Positions 40,962 through 53,352 of a stretch of DNA of 64,000 nucleotides are shown here, piece by piece. Source of the DNA: Euglena gracilis (taxonomy: Eukaryota > Euglenida > Euglenophyceae > Euglenales); NCBI GenBank assembly GCA_039621445.1, contig CP154955.1:38696426-38760425 (forward strand), read 5' to 3'. Below the pieces are notes generated by a model. That model saw nothing but the letters and a program-made list of their open reading frames with translations. It ran no database searches and was not told the origin of the DNA. Position 1 is the first letter of the stretch; every line of letters begins with the position of its first letter. A program made the translations under genes and the position numbers.

Positions 40962-41907
40962 ATGTTTCCTCAAAAGTGCAAAAGTGCAAATCTCAAATGT
41001 GCAGGTGAGGTCTGTTTCCTCCCAACTCCAATCAACGTTACCTCGGGGCTTTGCACACCAAAACCCCAGCCATTTGATGCTCCGATCATCATTTCCGCTG
41101 CAGAGATGCATGGGCTTCAACAGCCTTTTAATCCAGAGTTTCCACTGCCTTTCTACCCGCTCAGAGTCAGCGACGAACAAAAGTTGGGCAGAATCATGGG
41201 ACTCATCAAAAGCAATCATCATCGCAAAGGCCAACAACAAAACAGTCTGCCGCACTTGTTGGAGCTCAGCAGACGCAAATATTGGACCGTGATTAAAAGA
41301 ATGCAGTTCATTTCTGTTCTACCCCAGGGGGGGGGGGTCATTGGGGGCACGTATTGTTCATGCTGCATTGGGTGCAATAGGTGGGTTTCAGGGATGGCCT
41401 TTTTCATGGCTCAGGGAGGTCAGGCTAAACAGGAATACCGGTTTTTGCGTCTCATGGAGGCAGGGCTGAACGTGAACCTTCGCAATCCTTTGGGTTGGAT
41501 CTTTCGCCCCCCCCCAACCATATGCTTCCCCGATTTTTCAGCGGCGGAATTTATAGATCAGGAACTTGCATCGGCGTGTGTGTTCTTGCTTGCTAATTGC
41601 TATGATGGGGACCACGCCTTTCCATACAGCCAGGCATGGAGGGCCCTAGCAGCTTTCCCATTGTCACAATAAATCTCGCCTGAACCACCATTGCACACCA
41701 TTCTCTGTGCTCAGAGGAAGAGTACATTCGGTTTGTTTCGTTCGGTGATAGCTACCACAGCAGGAGAACCTCCGTTTTTCTGCCACGCCAAAAGCGACGG
41801 GCTGTAAGGCAGGACTCGCCAACCACCACAAACCCCACAAACCTGCTCGATGCGATTCTCCCTAAGTCGCCCCCCTTATGTCCCGCCACACAGTTTACTT
41901 TTGAGGC
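40962..41907 (+). repeat. Representative long unit (946 bp)
   Basis: It contains the 55-bp segment (CACCAAAACCCCAGCCATTT ... GCAGAGATGCA) absent from short units. A 236-codon frame happens to be open from 40962 to 41672 here and in 56568-57275, but is broken elsewhere by G/C-run length. GTGAGG after CAATCTCAAATGTGCAG-like sequence and TTTCCGCTGCAG look like donor and acceptor of a possible 5' intron. Confidence 0.7.
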
Positions 41908-44117
41908 ATGTTTCCTCAAAAGTGCAAAAGTGCAAATCTCAAATGTACAGGTGAGGTCTGTTTCCTCCCAACTCCAATCAACGTTACCTCGGGGCTTTGC
42001 ATGGGCTTCAACAGCCTTTTAATCCAGAGTTTCCACTGCCTTTCTGCCCGCTCAGAGTCAGCGACGAACAAAAGTTGGGCAGAATCATGGGACTCATCAA
42101 AAGCAATCATCATCGCAAAGGCCAACAACAAAACAGTCTGCCGCACTTGTTGGAGCTCAGCAGACGCAAATATTGGACCGTGATTAAAAGAATGCAGTTC
42201 ATTTCTGTTCTACCCCAGGGGGGGGTCATTGGTGGCACGTATTGTTTATGCTGCATTGGGTGCAATAGGTGGGTTTCAGGGATGGCCTTTTTCATGGCTC
42301 AGGGAGGTCAGGCTAAACAGGAATCCCGGTTTTTGCGTCTCATGGAGGCAGGGCTGAACGTGAACCTTCGCAATCCTTTGGGTTGGATCTTTCGCCCCCC
42401 TCCCAACCATATGCTTCCCCGATTTTTCAGCGGCGGAATCTGTAGATCAGGAACTTGCATCGGCGTGTGTGTTCTTGCTTGCTAATTGCTATGATGGGGA
42501 CCACGCCTTTCCATACAGCCAGGCATGGATGGCCCTGGCAGCTTTCCCATTGTCACAATAAATTTCGCCTGAACCACCATTGCACACCATTCTCTGTGCT
42601 CAGAGGAAGAGCACATTCGGTTTGTTTCGTTCGGTGATAGCTACCACAGCAGGAGAACCTCCGTTTTTCTGCCACGCCAAAAGCGACGGGCTGTAAGGCA
42701 GGACTCGCCAACCACCACAAACCCCACAAACCTGCTCGATGTGATTCTCCCTAAGTCGCCCCCCTTATGTCCCGCCACACAGTTTACTTTTGAGGCATGT
42801 TTCCTCAAAAGTGCAAAAGTGCAAATCTCAAATGTGCAGGTGAGGTCTGTTTCCTCCCAACTCCAATCAACGTTACCTCGGGGCTTTGCACACCAAAACC
42901 CCAGCCATTTGATGCTCCGATCATCATTTCCGCTGCAGAGATGCATGGGCTTCAACAGCCTTTTAATCCAGAGTTTCCACTGCCTTTCTGCCCGCTCAGA
43001 GTCAGCGACAAACAAAAGTTGGGCAGAATCATGGGACTCATCAAAAGCAATCATCATCGCAAAGGCCAACAACAAAACAGTCTGCCGCACTTGTTGGAGC
43101 TCAGCAGACGCAAATATTGGACCGTGATTAAAAGAATGCAGTTCATTTCTGTTCTACCCCAGGGGGGGTCATTGGTGGCACGTATTGTTTATGCTGCATT
43201 GGGTGCAATAGGTGGGTTTCAGGGATGGCCTTTTTCATGGCTCAGGGAGGTCAGGCTAAACAGGAATCCCGGTTTTTGCGTCTCATGGAGGCAGGGCTGA
43301 ACGTGAACCTTCGCAATCCTTTGGGTTGGATCTTTCGCCCCCCTCCCAACCATATGCTTCCCCGATTTTTCAGCGGCGGAATTTATAGATCAGGAACTTG
43401 CATCGGCGTGTGTGTTCTTGCTTGCTAATTGCTATGATGGGGACCACGCCTTTCCATACAGCCAGGCATGGAGGGCCCTGGCAGCTTTCCCATTGTCACA
43501 ATAAATTTCGCCTGAACCACCATTGCACACCATTCTCTGTGCTCAGAGGAAGAGCACATTCGGTTTGTTTCGTTCGGTGATAGCTACCACAGCAGGAGAA
43601 CCTCCGTTTTTCTGCCACGCCAAAAGCGACGGGCTGTAAGGCAGGACTCGCCAACCACCACAAACCCCACAAACCTGCTCGATGCGATTCTCCCTAAGTC
43701 GTCCCCCTTATGTCCCGCCACACAGTTTATTTTGAGGCATGTTTCCTCAAAAGTGCAAAAGTGCAAATCTCAAATGTGCAGGTGAGGTCTGTTTCCTCCC
43801 AACTCCAATCAACGTTACCTCGGGGCTTTGCACACCAAAACCCCAGCCATTTGATGCTCCGATCATCATTTCCGCTGCAGAGATGCATGGGCTTCAACAG
43901 CCTTTTAATCCAGAGTTTCCACTGCCTTTCTACCCGCTCAGAGTCAGCGACGAACAAAAGTTGGGCAGAATCATGGGACTCATCAAAAAAAATCATCATC
44001 GCAAAGGCCAACAACAAAACAGTCTGCCGCACTTGTTGGAGCTCAGCAGAGGCAAATATTGGACCCTGATTAAAAGAATGCAGTTCATTTCTGTTCTACC
44101 CCAGGGGGGGGTCATTG

Positions 44118-45320
44118 CAGATCTCTGTTTAGTGTGTATCAACGATACACACCGATGCACAAAAAAAATTTGCCGATACACACCGATACACAAAATTTTT
44201 TTGCCAATACGCACCGATACGCAATTTTTTTTATGCCGATACACAACGACACACAAAATTTTTTAAAAAAATGGAAAAAAACACGGGTTGATCTTTTGAC
44301 ACCATTGCCACAGAGCCATGTGGACATTGAGCGGGGGGAGGGGGGGGAATGCGCTGGACGGCCCTCGGAAAAATTGCGTAAAAATGCACAAAAAACTGCG
44401 CAAAAAAATGCTCTGAGTTTGTGACATTCCTAAGGGAAAAAGGACTTAGAAAAATTTCCAGCAGTAAACCCAAAATTAAACCAAAGTCACCAAAAAGACC
44501 TGAAATGAAGGCATTTTGGCCAAAAAATGCATGACCAAGGTGTCACTCTCCGTTCACCATAACCAACAACCAAAATGGCAAAATATGCAAAATTGAAAAA
44601 TGGAGAATGTGCAAAATTGGGCAAAAAATGCCCAAAAAATGCCCCAAAAAATGGAAAATGTGCAAAAATGGGGGGGATGTGCAAAAAAAATGCGCAAAAA
44701 ATGCGCATTTTTGAAGAAATTGACAAAAATGCGCAAAAATGCGGAAAAATGCGCAACGCATTCCCCCCCCCTGCATTGAGCCCGGCTCAACCCGTAACGT
44801 GTGGTAGGGAATCTCACCCCACTGCTGTGGTTAGGGGAGGGGCGCTACTCCCTTACATGGCAAATGCAGAGCCCCGGATACGTCTGCGCATGTCCATACC
44901 CCGGCTCTCCTTTTGTTTGAATTTTTATTTTTTGTGTTTGTTTTCTTTTTTTGAGACATTCAACACATGACAAACAGAATCTGTCAAGGTGTGCTATTTG
45001 CAGCTGCACTAATTTGCTTCTTGACGTCTTCCACTAACCGCCTCACGCCAGGGGGGGATCCCATCCGAGCCATATTGTCAATGCTGAGAAATGGGAAAAT
45101 CTCTTTGGTCGTCGCAAACAGCCCAGAACGGAAGATCTTGCGAGAAGGTCTTGAAACCATGGACAAGAAGGCAACTTTTTACAAAAAAATTGCCGATATA
45201 CACCGATACACAATTGTTTTTTTGCCGATACACACCGATGCGCAAAATTTTTAGTGCCGAACCACACCGGTACACACGATACACAAAAAAATTTGCCGAT
45301 ACACACTAAACAGAGGTATG
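44118..45320. mobile_element. 1.2-kb TIR insertion in satellite unit, copy 1
   Basis: The left end CAGATCTCTGTTTAGTGTGT matches the reverse complement of the right end, CATACCTCTGTTTAGTGTGT. The octamer GGTCATTG occurs on both sides (44110-44117, 45321-45328) and once in empty units. CCGATACACACCGATACAC repeats lie inside both ends. The middle has AAAATGCGCAAAAATGC repeats, a GC-rich block (44768-44905) and a frame beginning MTNRICQGVLFAAALICFLT. Its TIR resembles the element at 225-958. Confidence 0.9.
44967..45254 (+). CDS. Possible secreted or membrane protein fragment within the 1.2-kb insertion
   Basis: The frame starts MTNRICQGVLFAAALICFLT, a basic start followed by a hydrophobic stretch like a signal peptide. 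It continues with GGDPIRAILSMLRNGKISLV and REGLETMDKKATFYKK, then degenerates in the GATACAC repeats. The first 75 residues are the same in all three copies (44967, 47061, 50095); after that the frames part at an A-run. No family is recognised. It could be a captured exon or chance. Confidence 0.25.
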   Translation: MTNRICQGVLFAAALICFLTSSTNRLTPGGDPIRAILSMLRNGKISLVVANSPERKILREGLETMDKKATFYKKIADIHRYTIVFLPIHTDAQNF

Positions 45321-46211
45321 GGTCATTGGTGGCACATATCGTTTATGCTGCATTGGGTGCATTGGGTGGGTTTCTATACAGGGATGGCCTTTTCATGACT
45401 CAGGGAGGTCAGGCTAAACAGGAATCCCGGTTTTTGCGTCTCATGGAGGCAGGGCTGAACGTGAACCTTCGCAATCCTTTTGCCACCCCCCCAACCATAT
45501 GCTTCCCCGATTTTTCAGCGGCGGAATTTATAGATCAGGAACTTGCATCGGCGTGTGTGTTCTTGCTTGCTAATTGCTATGATGGGGACCACGCCTTTCC
45601 ACACAGCCAGGCATGGAGGGCCCTAGCAGCTTTTCCATTGTCACAATAAATCTCGCCTGAACCACCATTGCACACCATTCTCTGTGCTCAGAGGAAGAGT
45701 ACATTCGGTTTGTTTCGTTCGGTGATAGCTACCACAGCAGGAGAACCTCCGTTTTTCTGCCACGCCAAAAGCGACAGGCTGTAAGGCAGGACTCGCCAAC
45801 CACCACAAACCCCACAAACCTGCTCGATGCGATTCTCCCTAAGTCGCCCCCCTTATGTCCCGCCACACAGTTTACTTTTGAGGCATGTTTCCTCAAAAGT
45901 GCAAAAGTGCAAATCTCAAATGTGCAGGTGAGGTCTGTTTCCTCCCAACTCCAATCAACGTTACCTCGGGGCTTTGCATGGGCTTCAACAGCCTTTTAAT
46001 CCAGAGTTTCCACTGCCTTTCTGCCCGCTCAGAGTCAGCGACGAACAAAAGTTGGGCAGAATCATGGGACTCATCAAAAGCAATCATCATCGCAAAGGCC
46101 AACAACAAAACAGTCTGCCGCACTTGTTGGAGCTCAGCAGACGCAAATATTGGACCCTGATTAAAAGAATGCAGTTCATTTCTGTTCTACCCCAGGGGGG
46201 GGGGGTCATTG

Positions 46212-47415
46212 CAGATCTCTGTTTAGTGTGTATCAACGATACACACCGATGCACAAAAAAAATTTTGCCGATACACACCGATACACAAAATTTTTTGCCA
46301 ATACGCACCGATACGCAATTTTTTTAATGCCAATACACAACGACACACAAATTTTTTTTAAAAAAATGGAAAAAAACACGGGTTGATCTTTTGACACCAT
46401 TGCCACAGAGCCATGTGGACATTGAGCGGGGGGAGGGGGGGGAATGCGCTGGACGGCCCTCGGAAAAATTGCGTAAAAATGCACAAAAAAATGCGCAAAA
46501 AAATGCGCTGAGTTTGTGACATTCCTAAGGGAAAAAGGACTTAGAAAAATTTCCAGCAGTAAACCCAAAATTAAACCAAAGTCACCAAAAAGACCTGAAA
46601 TGAAGGCATTTTGGCCAAAAAATGCATGACCAAGGCGTCACTCTCCGTTCACCATAACCAACAACCAAAATGGCAAAATATGCAAAATTGAAAAATGGAG
46701 AATGTGCAAAATAGGGCAAAAAATGCCCAAAAAATGCCCAAAAAAATGGAAAATGTGCAAAAATGGGGGGGATGTGCAGAAAAAATGCGCAAAAATGCGC
46801 ATTTTTGAAGAAATTGACAAAAATGCGCAAAAATGCGGAAAAATGCGCAACGCATTCCCCCCCCCTGCATTGAGCCCGGCTCAACCCGTAACGTGTGGTA
46901 GGGAATCTCACCCCACTGCTGTGGTTAGGGGAGGGGCGCTACTCCCTTACATGGCAAATGCAGAGCCCCGGATACGTCTGCGCATGTCCATACCCCGGCT
47001 CTCCTTTTGTTTGAATTTTTATTTTTTGTGTTTGTTTTCTTTTTTTGAGACATTCAACACATGACAAACAGAATCTGTCAAGGTGTGCTATTTGCAGCTG
47101 CACTAATTTGCTTCTTGACGTCTTCCACTAACCGCCTCACGCCAGGGGGGGATCCCATCCGAGCCATATTGTCAATGCTGAGAAATGGGAAAATCTCTTT
47201 GGTCGTCGCAAACAGCCCAGAACGGAAGATCTTGCGAGAAGGTCTTGAAACCATGGACAAGAAGGCAACTTTTTACAAAAAAAATTGCCGATATACACCG
47301 ATACACAATTGTTTTTTTGCCGATACACACCGATGCGCAAAATTTTTAGTGCCGAACCACACCGGTACACACGATACACAAAAAAATTTGCCGATACACA
47401 CTAAACAGAGGTATG
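46212..47415. mobile_element. 1.2-kb TIR insertion, copy 2
   Basis: Same ends, same octamers (46204-46211, 47416-47423) and same site in the unit as copy 1. In this copy a frame from 47061 runs through the right end into the satellite to 47744 (227 codons). Confidence 0.9.
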
Positions 47416-49245
47416 GGTCATTGGTGGCACATATCGTTTATGCTGCATTGGGTGCATTGGGTGGGTTTCTATACAGGGATGGTCTTTTCATGACTCAGGG
47501 AGGTCAGGCTAAACAGGAATCCTGGTTTTTGCATCTCATGGAGGCAGGGCTGAACGTGAACCTTCGCAATCCTTTTGCCCCCCCCCCAACCATATGCTTC
47601 CCCGATTTTTCAGTGGCGGAATTTATAGATCAGGAACTTGCATCGGCGTGTGTGTTCTTGCTTGCTAATTGCTATGATGGGGACCACGCCTTTCCATACA
47701 GCCAGGCATGGAGGGCCCTAGCAGCTTTCCCATTGTCACAATAAATCTCGCCTGAACCACCATTGCACACCATTCTCTGTGCTCAGAGGAAGAGTACATT
47801 CGGTTTGTTTCGTTCGGTGATAGCTACCACAGCAGGAGAACCTCCGTTTTTCTGCCACGCCAAAAGCGACGGGCTGTAAGGCAGGACTCGCCAACCACCA
47901 AAAACCCCACAAACCTGCTCGATGTGATTCTCCCTAAGTCGTCCCCCTTATGTCCCACCACACAGTTTACTTTTGAGGCATGTTTCCTCAAAAGTGCAAA
48001 AGTGCAAATCTCAAATGTGCAGGTGAGGTCTGTTTCCTCCCAACTCCAATCAACGTTACCTCGGGGCTTTGCATGGGCTTCAACAGCCTTTTAATCCAGA
48101 GTTTCCACTGCCTTTCTGCCCGCTCAGAGTCAGCGACGAACAAAAGTTGGGCAGAATCATGGGACTCATCAAAAGCAATCATCATCGCAAAGGCCAACAA
48201 CAAAACAGTCTGCCGCACTTGTTGGAGCTCAGCAGACGCAAATATTGGACCGTGATTAAAAGAATGCAGTTCATTTCTGTTCTACCCCAGGGGGGGTCAT
48301 TGGTGGCACGTATTGTTTATGCTGCATTGGGTGCAATAGGTGGGTTTCAGGGATGGCCTTTTTCATGGCTCAGGGAGGTCAGGCTAAACAGGAATCCCGG
48401 TTTTTGCGTCTCATGGAGGCAGGGCTGAACGTGAACCTTCGCAATCCTTTGGGTTGGATCTTTCGCCCCCCTCCCAACCATATGCTTCCCCGATTTTTCA
48501 GCGGCGGAATCTATAGATCAGGAACTTGCATCGGCGTGTGTGTTCTTGCTTGCTAATTGCTATGATGGGGACCACGCCTTTCCATACAGCTAGGCATGGA
48601 GGGCCCTGGCAGCTTTCCCATTGTCACAATAAATCTCGCCTGAACCACCATTGCACACCATTCTCTGTGCTCAGAGGAAGAGCACATTCGGTTTGTTTCG
48701 TTCGGTGATAGCTACCACAGCAGGAGAACCTCCGTTTTTCTGCCACGCCAAAAGCGACAGGCTGTAAGGCAGGACTCGCCAACCACCACAAACCCCACAA
48801 ACCTGCTCGATGCGATTCTCCCTAAGTCGTCCCCCTTATGTCCCACCACACAGTTTACTTTTGGGGCATGTTTCCTCAAAAGTGCAAAAGTGCAAATCTC
48901 AAATGTGCAGGTGAGGTCTGTTTCCTCCCAACTCCAATCAACGTTACCTCGGGGCTTTGCACACCAAAACCCCAGCCATTTGATGCTCCGATCATCATTT
49001 CCGCTGCAGAGATGCATGGGCTTCAACAGCCTTTTAATCCAGAGTTTCCACTGCCTTTCTGCCCGCTCAGAGTCAGCGACGAACAAAAGTTGGGCAGAAT
49101 CATGGGACTCATCAAAAGCAATCATCATCGCAAAGGCCAACAACAAAACAGTCTGCCGCACTTGTTGGAGCTCAGCAGAGGCAAATATTGGACCCTGATT
49201 AAAAGAATGCAGTTCATTTCTGTTCTACCCCAGGGGGGGTCATTG

Positions 49246-50450
49246 CAGATCTCTGTTTAGTGTGTATCAACGATACACACCGATGCACAAAAAAATTTTG
49301 CCGATACACACCGATACACAAAAATTTTTTGCCAATACGCACCGATACGCAATTTTTTTAATGCCAATACACAACGACACACAAAATTTTTTAAAAAAAT
49401 GGAAAAAAACACGGGTTGATCTTTTGACACCATTGCCACAGAGCCATGTGGACATTGAGCGGGGGGAGGGGGGGAATGCGCTGGACGGCCCTCGGAAAAA
49501 TTGCGCAAAAATGCAGAAAAAAATGCGCAAAAAAATGCTCTGAGTTTGTGACATTCCTAAGGGAAAAAGGACTTAGAAAAATTTCCAGCAGTAAACCCAA
49601 AATTAAACCAAAGTCACCAAAAAGACCTGAAATGAAGGCATTTTGGCCAAAAAATGCATGACCAAGGCGTGACTCTCCGTTCACCATAACCAACAACCAA
49701 AATGGCAAAATATGCAAAATTGAAAAATGGAGAATGTGCAAAATTGGGCAAAAAATGCCCAAAAAATGCCCCCAAAAAATGGAAAATGTGCAAAAATGGG
49801 GGGGATGTGCAAAAAAAATGCGCAAAAATGCGCATTTTTGAAGAAATTGACAAAAATGCGCAAAAATGCGGAAAAATGCGCAACGCATTCCCCCCCCCCT
49901 GCATTGAGCCCGGCTCAACCCATAACGTGTGGTAGGGAATCTCACCCCACTGCTGTGGTTAGGGGAGGGGCGCTACTCCCTTACATGGCAAATGCAGAGC
50001 CCCGGATACGTCTGCGCATGTCCATACCCCGGCTCTCCTTTTGTTTGAATTTTTATTTTTTGTGTTTGTTTTCTTTTTTTGAGACATTCAACACATGACA
50101 AACAGAATCTGTCAAGGTGTGCTATTTGCAGCTGCACTAATTTGCTTCTTGACGTCTTCCACTAACCGCCTCACGCCAGGGGGGGATCCCATCCGAGCCA
50201 TATTGTCAATGCTGAGAAATGGGAAAATCTCTTTGGTCGTCGCAAACAGCCCAGAACGGAAGATCTTGCGAGAAGGTCTTGAAACCATGGACAAGAAGGC
50301 AACTTTTTACAAAAAAAAATTGCCGATATACACCGATACACAATTGTTTTTTTGCCCATACACACCGATGCGCAAAATTTTTAGTGCCGAACCACACCGG
50401 TACACACGATACACAAAAAAATTTGCCGACACACACTAAACAGAGGTATG
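49246..50450. mobile_element. 1.2-kb TIR insertion, copy 3
   Basis: Same ends, octamers (49238-49245, 50451-50458) and unit position as copies 1 and 2, differing by single-base and A-run changes. Confidence 0.9.
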
Positions 50451-53199
50451 GGTCATTGGTGGCACATATCGTTTATGCTGCATTGGGTGCATTGGGTGGG
50501 TTTCTATACAGGGATGGCCTTTTCATGACTCAGGGAGGTCAGGCTAAACAGGAATCCCGGTTTTTGCATCTCATGGAGGCAGGGCTGAACGTGAACCTTC
50601 GCAATCCTTTTGCCCCCCCCCCAACCATATGCTTCCCCGATTTTTCAGTGGCGGAATTTATAGATCAGGAACTTGCATCGGCGTGTGTGTTCTTGCTTGC
50701 TAATTGCTATGATGGGGACCACGCCTTTCCATACAGCCAGGCATGGAGGGCCCTAGCAGCTTTCCCATTGTCACAATAAATCTCGCCTGAACCACCATTG
50801 CACACCATTCTCTGTGCTCAGAGGAAGAGCACATTCGGTTTGTTTCGTTCGGTGATAGCTACCACAGCAGGAGAACCTCCGTTTTTCTGCCACGCCAAAA
50901 GCGACGGGCTGTAAGGCAGGACTCGCCAACCACCAAAAACCCCACAAACCTGCTCGATGTGATTCTCCCTAAGTCGTCCCCCTTATGTCCCACCACACAG
51001 TTTACTTTTGAGGCATGTTTCCTCAAAAGTGCAAAAGTGCAAATCTCAAATGTGCAGGTGAGGTCTGTTTCCTCCCAACTCCAATCAACGTTACCTCGGG
51101 GCTTTGCATGGGCTTCAACAGCCTTTTAATCCAGAGTTTCCACTGCCTTTCTACCCGCTCAGAGTCAGCGACGAACAAAAGTTGGGCAGAATCATGGGAC
51201 TCATCAAAAGCAATCATCATCGCAAAGGCCAACAACAAAACAGTCTGCCGCACTTGTTGGAGCTCAGCAGACGCAAATATTGGACCGTGATTAAAAGAAT
51301 GCAGTTCATTTCTGTTCTACCCCAGGGGGGGTCATTGGTGGCACGTATTGTTTATGCTGCATTGGGTGCAATAGGTGGGTTTCAGGGATGGCCTTTTTCA
51401 TGGCTCAGGGAGGTCAGGCTAAACAGGAATCCCGGTTTTTGCGTCTCATGGAGGCAGGGCTGAACGTGAACCTTCGCAATCCTTTGGGTTGGATCTTTCG
51501 CCCCCCTCCCAACCATATGCTTCCCCGATTTTTCAGCGGCGGAATCTATAGATCAGGAACTTGCATCGGCGTGTGTGTTCTTGCTTGCTAATTGCTATGA
51601 TGGGGACCACGCCTTTCCATACAGCTAGGCATGGAGGGCCCTGGCAGCTTTCCCATTGTCACAATAAATCTCGCCTGAACCACCATTGCACACCATTCTC
51701 TGTGCTCAGAGGAAGAGCACATTCGGTTTGTTTCGTTCGGTGATAGCTACCACAGCAGGAGAACCTCCGTTTTTCTGCCACGCCAAAAGCGACAGGCTGT
51801 AAGGCAGGACTCGCCAACCACCACAAACCCCACAAACCTGCTCGATGCGATTCTCCCTAAGTCGCCCCCCTTATGTCCCGCCACACAGTTTATTTTGAGG
51901 CATGTTTCCTCAAAAGTGCAAAAGTGCAAATCTCAAATGTGCAGGTGAGGTCTGTTTCCTCCCAACTCCAATCAACGTTACCTCGGGGCTTTGCATGGGC
52001 TTCAACAGCCTTTTAATCCAGAGTTTCCACTGCCTTTCTACCCGCTCAGAGTCAGCGACGAACAAAAGTTGGGCAGAATCATTCAACTCATCAAAAGCAA
52101 TCATCATCGCAAAGGCCAACAACAAAACAATCTGCCGCACTTGTTGGAGCTCAGCAGACGCAAATATTGGACCGTGATTAAAAGAATGCAGTTCATTTCT
52201 GTTCTACCCCAGGGGGGGTCATTGGTGGCACGTATTGTTTATGCTGCATTGGGTGCAATGGGTGGGTTTCAGGGATGGCCTTTTTCATGGCCCAGGGAGG
52301 TCAGGCTAAACAGGAATCCCGGTTTTTGCGTCTCATGGAGGCAGGGCTGAACGTGAACCTTCGCAATCCTTTGGGTTGGATCTTTCCCCCCCCCCAACAA
52401 TCCGATTTTTCAGCGGCGGAATTTATAGATCAGGAACTTGCATCGGCGTGTGTGTTCTTGCTTGCTAATTGCTATGATGGGGACCACGCCTTTCCATACA
52501 GCCAGGCATGGAGGGCCCTAGCAGCTTTCCCATTGTCACAATAAATCTCGCCTGAACCACCATTGCACACCATTCTCTGTGCTCAGAGGAAGAGCACATT
52601 CGGTTTGTTTCGTTCGGTGATAGCTACCACAGCAGGAGAACCTCCGTTTTTCTGCCACGCCAAAAGCGACGGGCTGTAAGGCAGGACTCGCCAACCACCA
52701 CAAACCCCACAAACCTGCTCGATGCGATTCTCCCTAAGTCGCCCCTCTTATGTCCCGCCACACAGTTTATTTTGAGGCATGTTTCCTCAAAAGTGCAAAA
52801 GTGCAAATCTCAAATGTGCAGGTGAGGTCTGTTCCCCCCCAACTCCAATCAACGTTACCTCGGGGCTTTGCACACCAAAACCCCAGCCATTTGATGCTCC
52901 GATCATCATTTCCGCTGCAGAGATGCATGGGATTCAACAGCCTTTTAATCCAGAGTTTCCACTGCCTTTCTGCCCGCTCAGAGTCAGCGACGAACAAAAG
53001 TTGGGCAGAATCATTGGACTCATCAAAAGCAATCATCATCGCAAAGGCCAACAACAAAACAATCTGCCGCACTTGTTGGAGCTCAGCAGACGCAAATATT
53101 GGACCGTGATTAAAAGAATGCAGTTCATTTCTGTTCTACCCCAGGGGGGGTCATTGGTGGCACGTATTGTTTATGCTGAAGGGTGCAATAGGGGGGTTT

Positions 53200-53237
53200 A
53201 AGGGATGGCCTTTTTCATGGCTCAGGGGGGGGGGGGT

Positions 53238-53281
<44 letters not shown>

Positions 53282-53300
53282 GGGGGGGGGGGGGGGGGGT

Positions 53301-53331
<31 letters not shown>

Positions 53332-53352
53332 CAGGGATGGCCTTTTTCATGG
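53200..53352 (+). repeat. G-run expansion with local duplication in one unit
   Basis: GGGATGGCCTTTTTCATGGC then TCAGGG occurs twice (about 53201 and 53334), separated by about 100 G with three T. Other units have this segment once. It encodes only Gly and is non-functional or an assembly artefact. Confidence 0.85.

Noticed and set aside
44768-44905. tRNA or other structured RNA gene in the GC-rich part of the 1.2-kb insertions
   Set aside because: A GGGTGAGATTCCC T-arm-like segment is present on the minus strand but spacing to any D-arm is too short and acceptor arms do not pair.
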